13,072 nt of DNA, from the NCBI GenBank assembly GCA_002482765.1, contig DLGP01000164.1, forward strand, positions 3,835 through 16,906, in the 5' to 3' direction. Position 1 is the first letter of the stretch. Every line of letters starts with the position of its first letter. Source of the stretch: Alphaproteobacteria bacterium UBA7691. GTDB lineage: Bacteria; Pseudomonadota; Alphaproteobacteria; Ferrovibrionales; Ferrovibrionaceae. The translations under genes were made by a program, and so were the position numbers. Positions 1-6,676 of this stretch are shown here, one piece after another. The notes under the pieces were generated by a model. The model did no database searches, was not told the origin of the DNA, and saw nothing but the letters and a program-made list of their open reading frames with translations.

Positions 1-115
1 GGCGCTGCACATCACGGCCAACCAGGGTCAGATCGGCCGGCTGATCTTGCAGCCATATTCTGGCGCAATGTTCGGCGATGGCTGAAGTGGCGCCAATAAT
101 GACAATTCTTTTCAT
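1..115 (-). CDS. dprE2: DprE2-type short-chain dehydrogenase, N-terminal fragment
   Basis: The visible 38 codons begin at an ATG immediately after the dprE1 stop, with no gap and in the same frame, and run off the left edge. The peptide starts MKRIVIIGATSAIAEHCAR, a first beta strand followed by a glycine-rich GATSAIA turn. It then continues to LTLVGRD at the end of the second strand, which is the normal NAD(P)-binding Rossmann start of the short-chain dehydrogenase family. In mycobacteria DprE2 reduces the keto intermediate made by DprE1 to decaprenylphosphoryl-D-arabinose. That role is inferred here from position behind dprE1 and opposite a DPPR synthase. The catalytic Ser-Tyr-Lys lies outside the window, so family membership is firm but the exact substrate is inferred. 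Confidence 0.75.
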   Translation of the reverse strand, partial: MKRIVIIGATSAIAEHCARIWLQDQPADLTLVGRDVQR

Positions 116-1417
116 TCAACGGCCCATCAAACGGCGCGAAAGACCCGAGCTGATCCCAGGATCGCGGTAAGTCATGAATTCAGCCAATCGTGGATAGCCG
201 GCCTCAAACAACTCTCTTGGCATTCGCGCATCCTTGGCCAGATAGATCCGGCCTTTTGCTTCGCGCACGATGGCATCAAGCTGTTCAAAAAGTTTGTGCG
301 TGCGTGCGCCTTGATTTGGAAAATCCAGCGCCAGGGTCACGCCAGGCTGCACAAAGCTCAGCATGCCCGGCGGCTGGCGATTACCAAATGTCTTCAAAAC
401 GGCAAGAAAAGAGCCGTCGCCAGAGCGGGCGATGGCTTTCAGCATGGCCTGAACCGCGTCCCGGCCAACCTCACGCGGCACCACGCTCTGATATTGGTAG
501 AAGCCCTTCGGGCCGTAGAGCCGGTTCCATTCGAGCAGCTTGTCCAGGGGGTAGAAAAATGGCTCGCAATGCACAATTGCCCGGCCAGAACGCCATTTCT
601 TGAGCTGGTAGTAAGCCATGTTCAATGCAGGCAGCGACAGCCGATTGACCAAAGAAAACGGCGGCGCAAAGGGCATGGTGAAGCTGCGCCCGCTATGCTC
701 CGGTCGCGGTCCAACAGCGGTGGAATTGGCGCGCATGAACAAGCCGCGCTGGCTGCTAGCCGAGCTGCAATCAATCCACGCCACCGTATGTTCCCAGCCG
801 GCTTCGGAAACATCGGCCAGATGGAAGAATTCGTCCAGATTGGCATAAGGAAGCGTCTCGCTATCCAGCCAGGGCCCGGCAACCTGACGCAACTGGATTT
901 CGGCTACCGTGATCACGCCGGTTAAGCCCACCCCGCCGATAGTGGCCGCAAACCAATCCGGCCGAAGCTGCGGCCCGCATTCAATCACCTCGCCATTGCT
1001 GCGCAGCAAAGTCAGATGCCGGACATGATCTCCGAAGGTCCCCATGGCATGATGGTTCTTGCCATGCACATCATTGGCGATGGCGCCGCCAAAGGTCACC
1101 AATTGGGTGCCCGGCGTCACCGGCAGCATCCAGCCGCGCGGAATTGCCAGTCGCTGGATATCGCGCAGCAATATCCCGGCCTCGCAGAGCAGGCGGCCGG
1201 TTTGGTCATCGAAGGCGATAAAATGGTCAAGCCCGGTGGTGAGCCAGAGCGTGCCTTCGGGATTGAGGCATGCATCGCCATAGCTGCGCCCCATGCCGTG
1301 GGCCAAGCCGGGAAGCGGGCTGTTGCAAACCAGTTCGCCGACCTTGCCCGGATCATTCAGGGCGACAACCCGATGCGGTTGGGCGCTGAGGCGTCCCCAG
1401 GAAGCAACATTCCTCAT
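116..1417 (-). CDS. dprE1: DprE1-like FAD-dependent decaprenylphosphoryl-ribose 2'-oxidase
   Basis: This 433-residue FAD-linked oxidase would oxidise the 2'-hydroxyl of a polyprenylphosphoryl-ribose, the first half of the epimerisation to the D-arabinose donor. Family marks are GMGRSYGDACLN at residues 41-52, TPGTQLVTFGGAIANDVHGK followed by NHH at 101-123, the IGGVGLTG glycine segment at 160-167, and YLAKDAR at 392-398, which holds the lysine matching the essential Lys418 of the Mycobacterium tuberculosis enzyme. Length is slightly under the 461 residues of that homologue. The start is fixed by GGAGG at 1422-1426 (minus strand), four bases upstream, and the ATG overlaps the stop of the small membrane ORF by ATGA. 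The residue aligned with Cys387, the benzothiazinone target, is Ala363 here. Relatives that oxidise other sugars exist, but the DPPR synthase next door argues for DprE1. Confidence 0.88.
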   Translation of the reverse strand: MRNVASWGRLSAQPHRVVALNDPGKVGELVCNSPLPGLAHGMGRSYGDACLNPEGTLWLTTGLDHFIAFDDQTGRLLCEAGILLRDIQRLAIPRGWMLPVTPGTQLVTFGGAIANDVHGKNHHAMGTFGDHVRHLTLLRSNGEVIECGPQLRPDWFAATIGGVGLTGVITVAEIQLRQVAGPWLDSETLPYANLDEFFHLADVSEAGWEHTVAWIDCSSASSQRGLFMRANSTAVGPRPEHSGRSFTMPFAPPFSLVNRLSLPALNMAYYQLKKWRSGRAIVHCEPFFYPLDKLLEWNRLYGPKGFYQYQSVVPREVGRDAVQAMLKAIARSGDGSFLAVLKTFGNRQPPGMLSFVQPGVTLALDFPNQGARTHKLFEQLDAIVREAKGRIYLAKDARMPRELFEAGYPRLAEFMTYRDPGISSGLSRRLMGR

Positions 1418-1587
1418 ACGACCTCCGCACGGAAATGGTGGGGCTTGCCGGGAGCAGATTTAACAAGCAGCCGCACCTGGCTGCCCGCAATAGCCGGGAT
1501 CAGGATTTTGCAGGCGCCGATATATGCTGCAATCACGATTAATGCGAAAATGGCAAAATTTACCGCTAGCTTTGTCAGGGCAAACAT
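1414..1587 (-). CDS. Small single-pass membrane protein coupled to dprE1 (57 aa)
   Basis: This short ORF of 57 codons starts at an ATG directly after an in-frame TGA and ends in a TGA that overlaps the dprE1 ATG as ATGA. The peptide begins MFALTKLAVNFAIFALIVIA. Residues about 7-31 form one hydrophobic helix containing a Cys at 26. A basic tail follows with Arg39, Lys43, Lys48, two histidines and Arg53, so the topology is probably a short N-terminus, one membrane helix and a charged C-terminus. The dprE1 ribosome-binding site lies inside its last codons, which fits translational coupling. I do not recognise the family. No good Shine-Dalgarno is seen before its own ATG. It could be a membrane anchor or helper for the arabinose-donor enzymes, but that is a guess from position only. 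Confidence 0.5.
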   Translation of the reverse strand: MFALTKLAVNFAIFALIVIAAYIGACKILIPAIAGSQVRLLVKSAPGKPHHFRAEVV

Positions 1588-1614
1588 TCAATCGTATCGC
1601 CGGGGTTCAGAAGG

Positions 1615-2499
1615 ATGCAGGATACCATAATTAATCGCTCGGCTTTAGCCCAAATGCTGGGATTGCTCAGGTTGATGCGGCCCAAACATTGGGTCAAGAA
1701 CGGCTTTGTGCTGGCCCCCCTGGTTTTTACCGGCGCATTCCTGAAGGCCGATGCTGTTGGCCATGCCGCGCTGGCAATGCTGCTATTCTGCGTCGCCTCG
1801 TCTGCCACCTATATCGTCAACGACATGCATGATGTTGAGCATGATCGTCGCCATCCCCTGAAATCCAAAACCCGCCCGCTGGCTGCCCGGATGGTCTCCG
1901 TACCCGCCGCGCTGATCCTGCTCGCCGGCCTCTATAGCATCCTGATATGGGGCTGGTTCGTCACCCCAAAGGTGGGGCTGGTGATTGCCGCCTATCTGGT
2001 GCTGAACCTAACCTACATGTTTGTGCTCAAACACCAGCCGGTGGTCGATATCTTCAGCATCGCCATCGGTTTTGTATTACGGGTTTATGCCGGCGCCATG
2101 GCGCTGGATGTGCCTGTATCATCCTGGATGTTCATCACCACGCTGTGCCTGGCGCTGTATCTGGCCGCCGTCAAACGGCGGCAGGAATTGAGCCAGAACG
2201 GCACCGAGGGCCGCAAGGTGCTGGAAAAATACTCTGTCTCACTGGTGGATCGTTATGCCGAAATGTCGGCCACCGGAGCTTTGCTGTTTTACAGCATGTT
2301 CGTGATGTCAACCAAACCTGAATTGGTCATCACGATACCCTTGGTTCTGTTTGGTCTGTTTCGCTACTGGTTTGTTGTGGAAGCCCATGATGGCGGCGAG
2401 TCGCCTACCGATGCGCTGCTGGCTGACTGGCCATTGCTGCTCACGGTGGTGTTGTGGGTGGCAGTCTGCGTCTGGGCCTTATGGCCGGTGCCGGCATGA
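1615..2499 (+). CDS. Decaprenyl-phosphate phosphoribosyltransferase (DPPR synthase, UbiA superfamily)
   Basis: This 294-residue integral membrane prenyltransferase would transfer 5-phosphoribose from PRPP to polyprenyl phosphate, the committed step to lipid-linked D-arabinose. It aligns closely by eye with Mycobacterium tuberculosis Rv3806c (302 aa). The MRPKHWVKN start at 21-29 matches its IRPRQWVKN. The metal-binding motif at 68-90 has Asn69, Asp70, Asp73, Asp77, His80 and the RPLAA end. VLKHQPVVDI lies at 137-146 and AAVKRRQEL at 184-192. Several hydrophobic helices follow each other as expected for the nine-helix UbiA fold. The ATG at 1615 is the only usual start upstream of the conserved region, but AGAAGG abuts it with no spacing, so initiation is poor or slightly downstream. 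The stop overlaps the next ATG. It is not the quinone-pathway UbiA, whose substrate motifs differ. Confidence 0.88.
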   Translation: MQDTIINRSALAQMLGLLRLMRPKHWVKNGFVLAPLVFTGAFLKADAVGHAALAMLLFCVASSATYIVNDMHDVEHDRRHPLKSKTRPLAARMVSVPAALILLAGLYSILIWGWFVTPKVGLVIAAYLVLNLTYMFVLKHQPVVDIFSIAIGFVLRVYAGAMALDVPVSSWMFITTLCLALYLAAVKRRQELSQNGTEGRKVLEKYSVSLVDRYAEMSATGALLFYSMFVMSTKPELVITIPLVLFGLFRYWFVVEAHDGGESPTDALLADWPLLLTVVLWVAVCVWALWPVPA

Positions 2500-2639
2500 G
2501 CCTGGATTACACTGTTGCGCTAACGCCTTTCGTGGCTTGGCTTGTGGCTGGCAGCTCAAAGTTGATCGTCAACAGCATCAAGGCCAGGCAATTCGCGCTC
2601 AGCCTTATCGGTTACGGCGGCCAGGCCATGCTGGCTTGA
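2496..2639 (+). pseudogene. Truncated divergent PAP2 (DUF212) phosphatase, N-terminal stub
   Basis: The ATG overlaps the DPPR synthase stop as ATGA, so this frame is placed for coupled translation. Its 47 codons read like the first third of a divergent PAP2-family protein: ALTPFVAWLVAGSSKLIVNS is the first helix, followed by IKARQFALSLIGYGG. In the family this is followed at once by a catalytic PS(S/N)HSA motif. Here the frame gives QAMLA and stops, and I find no continuation in any frame up to the cold-shock gene. Family members are usually about 150 residues. Position suggests the intact ancestor removed the 5-phosphate from polyprenylphosphoryl-5-phosphoribose, the role of Rv3807c in mycobacteria. 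Without the catalytic half it cannot do so. A sequencing or assembly error, or a small membrane peptide in its own right, are alternatives. Confidence 0.5.
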
Positions 2640-2836
2640 CATCGCGCCGCCCCTGCATTCTTATCGTTACACAATCGTTTTTGGCCTGCATGCAGGCCAT
2701 CGTGCCGCGCTGCATCTTGATGAGCTTCGGGGCGCGGTAGCCCTATTGGAATATCCCAAAAAGCGGTTGTCGGAAGCATGCTGGCGCAAGGTCGGCATTG
2801 CTGCCGCGAGATAATAGCCGATAACAGGAGTTTCTG

Positions 2837-3040
2837 ATGGCTAACGGTACCGTGAAGTGGTTCAACAGCACCAAGGGCTATGGCTTCATCCAGCCGAGCG
2901 ATGGCGGCAAGGATGTGTTTGTGCATATCTCTGCCCTGGAGAGCGCCGGCCTCACCACCCTCAATGATGGCCAGGCGGTGAGCTTTGAGCTGGCCACCCA
3001 GCGTGGCAAGACCTCGGCCGTCAACCTCAAGCTCGGCTGA
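2837..3040 (+). CDS. CspA-family cold-shock protein
   Basis: This is a 67-residue single cold-shock domain (OB fold) that binds single-stranded RNA or DNA in the cytoplasm and melts mRNA structure. It begins MANGTVKWFNSTKGYGFI, containing the RNP1-type KGYGFI at 13-18. RNP2 is VFVHI at 28-32, and GQAVSFEL and GKTSAVNL form the last strands. Length is standard for the family. AGGAG at 2826-2830 lies six bases before the ATG. A strong terminator follows 21 bases after the stop, and no gene lies close upstream in the same direction except the PAP2 stub, so it is probably monocistronic. The 197 bases upstream contain no gene I can defend and could hold a long leader as in other csp genes. I cannot tell which paralogue it is, nor whether it is cold-induced. 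Confidence 0.95.
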   Translation: MANGTVKWFNSTKGYGFIQPSDGGKDVFVHISALESAGLTTLNDGQAVSFELATQRGKTSAVNLKLG

Positions 3041-3061
3041 TCGCACCAACCGACTTGCAGC

Positions 3062-3092
3062 AAACGGCGGTCGATAAGGCCGCCGTTTTTTT
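3062..3092 (+). terminator. Rho-independent terminator of the cold-shock gene
   Basis: A perfect 9-bp stem is formed by AAACGGCGG (3062-3070) and CCGCCGTTT (3080-3088) with a 9-base loop. The T run from 3086 to 3092 begins within the second arm. It ends the cold-shock transcript. Read from the other strand, the stem is followed by only a short T run, so it would be a poor terminator for the opposing leftward gene ending at 3112. Confidence 0.85.
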
Positions 3093-3111
3093 ATGCGTGC
3101 GCGTTTTTTTG

Positions 3112-3576
3112 TTAAAGCGCTGTAAGAATGGCGGCGCCAAGCTGGCGCTCGCACTGCCCAGCCGCAGCGCCTTCAAAACGCGCCAGGGCCTTGTCCAGCG
3201 CCTGCTCCAGCGCCAGGGCTGCCGGCTGCTGGCCCAATTGCCGCAGCAGCCGCCCACCGGCATGGATCAGTGCCGCAAGGTCGCCACGCTCTGGTGCAAT
3301 CACCGGCGGCCGCCACACATCCGGCGCCAAAGCCCCCAAACCACCACGCGCAAGCGGCGCGGCCGCATCGTCGCCGAGCAGGATGGCATCGCTACGCCCC
3401 AGGGTTTCGGCCGCGCTGCCATCGCGCCAATGGCGCCAGCGGAAGCCAAAGCCATAGCGCCGGCAGGCCGCCTCAAGCAATTCCTGGGTCAGCGGCAGCG
3501 CCGCAGCGGCCCTGGCCGGCGCCATCTCGCCATGCTGAATCAAGGCAATTGTGTATGTGACAGAGTTGAATGCCAT
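3112..3576 (-). CDS. Short isopropylmalate-dehydrogenase-like protein lacking the catalytic middle
   Basis: The 154-residue product is not a clear member of any family, but both ends echo the isocitrate/isopropylmalate dehydrogenase fold. Residues 9-69 (YTIALIQHG, LLEAACRRYGFGFRW, AAETLGRSDAILLGD) resemble the first strand, helix and VLLGA turn of LeuB. Residues 79-132 (GLGALAPDVW, PVIAPERGDLAALIHAGGRL, ALEQALDKAL) resemble the C-terminal SAPDIAG...ANP...AMMLR...AV..AL part. About 200 residues normally between them are absent. They carry the substrate arginines, the catalytic Tyr and Lys and the metal aspartates, and the GDGIGPE loop is replaced by QHGEMAP. It therefore should not be an active dehydrogenase. 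The frame is intact with normal codon use. It lies 59 bp behind the cyclase, and the start lacks a clear ribosome-binding site. The homology is read by eye and moderately uncertain. Confidence 0.55.
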   Translation of the reverse strand: MAFNSVTYTIALIQHGEMAPARAAAALPLTQELLEAACRRYGFGFRWRHWRDGSAAETLGRSDAILLGDDAAAPLARGGLGALAPDVWRPPVIAPERGDLAALIHAGGRLLRQLGQQPAALALEQALDKALARFEGAAAGQCERQLGAAILTAL

Positions 3577-3635
3577 GCCGCATTGGTGCGCAACCCGGAA
3601 TGGAAAGTCAACTGACTACAAGCCATCACCCCGGG

Positions 3636-4856
3636 TCAGAGGCCAAAAACCTCGCGTGGCTCGGCCACGCCGCGCAGGCTATGGTGGCCCAGCGAGCGCA
3701 GGCCGCCACCGGCACTGGCGGCAAAGCTCCCTGAGGCAAGCAGCGCCCGGTCGAGCACTGAACACAAATTCTCGATTCGCGCCGCCTCGTTCACCGCCGG
3801 CCCGATCAGAGTGAAATCAAGCCGATCAGCGGTGCCGACATTGCCATACATCAGCGTGCCGAGATGCAGCGCAATATCCAGTTGCAATACCGGCGCGCCG
3901 GCCGCCGCACGTTCGGCATTCAGTTTTGCCACCGCAGCCAGCGCAGCTTCGGCGGCGCTCAGCGCGGCACGGCAATAGGGCGCCGGATCGGCTTCATCCT
4001 CAATCTGGAAACTGGCCAGCAGGCCATCGCCGAGGAATTTCAGCACCTGGCCGCCCCGTTCGGCCACGGCAGGGCCGAGACAGTCAAAATAGGCATTCAG
4101 CGTTGCCACCAAGGGCTCGATCTCCAGCCGGTCGGCCAAGGCTGTGAAGCCGCGCAGATCGGCATAGAGAATCGCTGCCGCCACACGCTGCGCCTTGCCA
4201 CGGCGGATTTCACCCGACAGCACATGCTGCGCCGCATCGCCACCAAGATAGGCCGCCATCACATTGCGTGTGGTATCCACCATGGTGGTGGCCTTCACTG
4301 CCAGGGCAAGCTGCGGCAGCAATGCATCAAGGCGGGCCAGATCGGCGGCGGGAAAACCATCCGGCGCATCGGTGCAGAAAGAGCAGGCCATGCCGATCTC
4401 AGCCATCTTGCCGGCCACCGGCAAATGCTCCATCTCCCAGCCGAAGCCGAAGGCGCGCGCCAGCCAGTCAGTGTAGCCCAGCCCGGCAAATTCATGCAGC
4501 ACCGGAAAATCCAGCACCGCCTCGGCCCCGACCAGACGACGGCGCAATTGCGGAATATCCGTAACCAGCATGTGGCGAAACGGGCTGGCGAACCAGCCTG
4601 GGGCATCTTCCTCGCGGTCGCGATGCGGCATTTCCTCGCCCACCAGGGCGCTATCGCCGCATTTCCAGGTCAGGCTGCGCGCCCGCACCAGCGGGTGTAG
4701 CGCCGCCACGGCAATATGGCCGCGCACCAGGGCCATGCCCTCATGGCACAGCCGGTGGCAGAAGCCATCCAGCAGGGTTTCCACCGAGAAACCCTGCAAG
4801 CCGGCATGCAGCAGCCAGGTTTCCAGTCTCGCGTTGTCAAGCTCAGCTTCGTTCAT
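3636..4856 (-). CDS. Class III adenylate/guanylate cyclase with an N-terminal regulatory region
   Basis: This 406-residue protein carries a C-terminal class III nucleotide cyclase domain from about residue 225. AAILYADLRGF at 227-237 holds the first metal aspartate, Asp233. VLKFLGDGLLASF at 271-283 holds Lys273 and the second metal aspartate, Asp277. DFTLIGPAVNEAAR at 347-360 holds Asn356 and Arg360, which stabilise the transition state. All the residues needed for catalysis are therefore present. The proline in IGP in place of the usual acidic residue is common in the class IIIb-like bacterial forms, and the substrate (ATP or GTP) cannot be settled. The first ~190 residues show no membrane helix or signal peptide and look like a globular sensory domain I do not recognise, containing several Cys, His and Trp. 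It lies 62 bp behind the ThDP enzyme. The start has only a weak ribosome-binding site. Confidence 0.85.
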   Translation of the reverse strand: MNEAELDNARLETWLLHAGLQGFSVETLLDGFCHRLCHEGMALVRGHIAVAALHPLVRARSLTWKCGDSALVGEEMPHRDREEDAPGWFASPFRHMLVTDIPQLRRRLVGAEAVLDFPVLHEFAGLGYTDWLARAFGFGWEMEHLPVAGKMAEIGMACSFCTDAPDGFPAADLARLDALLPQLALAVKATTMVDTTRNVMAAYLGGDAAQHVLSGEIRRGKAQRVAAAILYADLRGFTALADRLEIEPLVATLNAYFDCLGPAVAERGGQVLKFLGDGLLASFQIEDEADPAPYCRAALSAAEAALAAVAKLNAERAAAGAPVLQLDIALHLGTLMYGNVGTADRLDFTLIGPAVNEAARIENLCSVLDRALLASGSFAASAGGGLRSLGHHSLRGVAEPREVFGL

Positions 4857-4918
4857 GGTGACACGTTACCACGAAGCCCGACCGGGAATCCTGTGCTGCC
4901 GATTACAATAAATCTGTT

Positions 4919-6601
4919 TCAGCGCTGGCTGTGATGCGCCTTGATGCCGGCCTCGCGAATCTGGCTCAGGGAAGCCCGTGGCGTCAGCGCTTCGGGGTCA
5001 ACCCGCACCTCTATGATTGCCGGCAGGCCGGATTGCCGCGCCCGTTCAAAGGCAGCCGGGAAATCCTCGGTGCGCTCCACCGTCTCGCCATGGCCACCAT
5101 AGGCCCGGGCAATGGCGGCATAATCCGGATTGAACAAATCCGTGCCGCTCACCCGTGCCGGATATTCGCGCTCCTGATGCATGCGGATGGTGCCATACAT
5201 GCCATTATTCACCACCACGGCAATGATATTGGCGCCATGTTGGCGTGCCGTGGCAAATTCCTGCAACGTCATCTGGATGCAACCATCACCGGCAAAGGCC
5301 ACCACCAGCCGTTCCGGCCGCGCCAGCTTGGCCGCCACCGCCGCCGGCAGGCCATAGCCCATCGAGCCGGAAGTGGGCGCCAGTTGATCGCCATGGCGGC
5401 GATAGCGATGGAAACGATGCACCCAGGTGGCATAATTGCCGGCGCCGTTGGTGACAATGGTATCATTCGGCGTATTGGCGGCCAGCCAGCGCACAATCTC
5501 GGCCATCTGCACCATGCCGGGCGATTGGGTCGGCTGTTGCCAAGCTTCATATTCGGCCCGCGCGGCGCGGGTGGCATCGCGCCAGCGGCTGCCATCGATG
5601 GCACCCATTGCCCGGGCCGCAGCAATGAAGCCACGCGACGTGGCATTGATCGCCAGATCGGGCTGATACACCCGGTTCAGTTCCTCAATCCCGGCATGGA
5701 TATGCACCATCGGCTGCCCCGGCTGCGGCACGCCGAACAGGGTATAGCCGCCGGTGGTCATCTCGCCCAGGCGGGCGCCGAGCACAATCAGCAGATCGGA
5801 TTGCCGCACCCGCTCGGCCAGCTTCGGATTCGGCCCGATGCCAACTTCACCCACATAATTCGGCCAATCGTTGTCGATGTAATCCTGGCGCCGGAACACC
5901 GCCGCCACCGGCAGATCGGCGGCTTCGGCAAAGGCCTGGGTCTCGATCCGCAAAGCCTCGTTCCAGCCGCCGCCGCCAACAATTAGCAATGGCCGCTCGG
6001 CGGCTTGCAGCATCTGCTTGAAACGCTGCATTTCGGCCGGGCCTGGATGCGCCTCGGGCACCTGCACCGGCAGCGCATCGGGCGTTTCGGCCAGTTCGGT
6101 CAGCATATCCTCGGGCAAAGCCAGCACCACCGGGCCGCGCCGGCCGGATTGCGCCACCGAGAAGGCACGGCTGATATATTCCGGAATCCGGGCCGCATCA
6201 TCGATCTGCGCCACCCACTTCGCCATCTGGCCAAACATGCGGCGATAATCGATTTCCTGAAACGCCTCGCGCTCGATCATGTCGCGCCCCACCTGGCCGA
6301 TCAGCAGCAGCATCGGGGTGGAATCCTGGAAAGCAACATGCACGCCGGCCGAGGCATTGGTGGCGCCTGGGCCGCGCGTCACCATGCAAACGCCAACCTT
6401 GCCGGTCAGCTTGGCATAGGCATCGGCCATCATCGCCGCGCCGCCTTCCTGGCGGCAGATCACATAGCGCATGGCATTGGCGTGATCGTGCATCGCATCA
6501 AGCACGGCGAGATAACTTTCACCCGGCACGCCAAAGGCCGTGTCAACGCCCTGAATGCGTAATTGCTCAACCAGAATCTGACCGCCGGTACGCTTGCCCA
6601 T
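4919..6601 (-). CDS. Acetolactate-synthase-like thiamine-diphosphate enzyme
   Basis: The 560-residue product has the three-domain layout of acetolactate synthase and its relatives. The N-terminal pyrimidine-binding domain starts GQILVEQLRIQGVDTAFGVP and carries the activating glutamate Glu52 in CRQEGGAAMMADAYA. The central domain spans about 190-335 with LLIVGGGG at 205-212. The C-terminal pyrophosphate domain has GDG at 438-440 and NN at 465-466, the ThDP/Mg motif. It should decarboxylate a 2-oxo acid and transfer or release the aldehyde unit. No ilvH-like small subunit is adjacent, so this is probably not the branched-chain biosynthetic enzyme; the substrate is unknown. The ATG has GGGGAG (6611-6616, minus strand) nine bases upstream. 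Neighbours are a chemoreceptor 75 bp upstream and a cyclase 62 bp downstream, all leftward. Confidence 0.85.
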   Translation of the reverse strand: MGKRTGGQILVEQLRIQGVDTAFGVPGESYLAVLDAMHDHANAMRYVICRQEGGAAMMADAYAKLTGKVGVCMVTRGPGATNASAGVHVAFQDSTPMLLLIGQVGRDMIEREAFQEIDYRRMFGQMAKWVAQIDDAARIPEYISRAFSVAQSGRRGPVVLALPEDMLTELAETPDALPVQVPEAHPGPAEMQRFKQMLQAAERPLLIVGGGGWNEALRIETQAFAEAADLPVAAVFRRQDYIDNDWPNYVGEVGIGPNPKLAERVRQSDLLIVLGARLGEMTTGGYTLFGVPQPGQPMVHIHAGIEELNRVYQPDLAINATSRGFIAAARAMGAIDGSRWRDATRAARAEYEAWQQPTQSPGMVQMAEIVRWLAANTPNDTIVTNGAGNYATWVHRFHRYRRHGDQLAPTSGSMGYGLPAAVAAKLARPERLVVAFAGDGCIQMTLQEFATARQHGANIIAVVVNNGMYGTIRMHQEREYPARVSGTDLFNPDYAAIARAYGGHGETVERTEDFPAAFERARQSGLPAIIEVRVDPEALTPRASLSQIREAGIKAHHSQR

Positions 6602-6676
6602 GCCTCATCGCTCCCCAGAAAAACCGAGGCAACAGATTAGGCAGGCCGCGCCCTGGACTCAAGCCATGGCGCTGGA

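Noticed and set aside
296..925. 209-codon plus-strand open frame
   Set aside because: It lies opposite the conserved dprE1 coding sequence and has an Arg/Ala-rich shadow composition.
1016..1630. 204-codon plus-strand open frame running up to the DPPR synthase
   Set aside because: It is mostly antisense to dprE1 and the small membrane ORF, with no recognisable domain.
2612..3154. 180-codon minus-strand frame across the cold-shock gene
   Set aside because: It is antisense to the clear cold-shock protein and crosses its terminator; composition is Arg/Ala-rich with no motif.
3864..4700. 278-codon plus-strand frame
   Set aside because: It is antisense to the cyclase, whose catalytic motifs are complete on the minus strand.
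4931..5986. 351-codon plus-strand frame
   Set aside because: It is antisense to the ThDP enzyme; Arg/Gly/His-rich shadow without domains.
6602..6676. Possible terminator after the chemoreceptor
   Set aside because: Inverted GC pieces are present but there is no stable stem followed by a T run on the minus strand.
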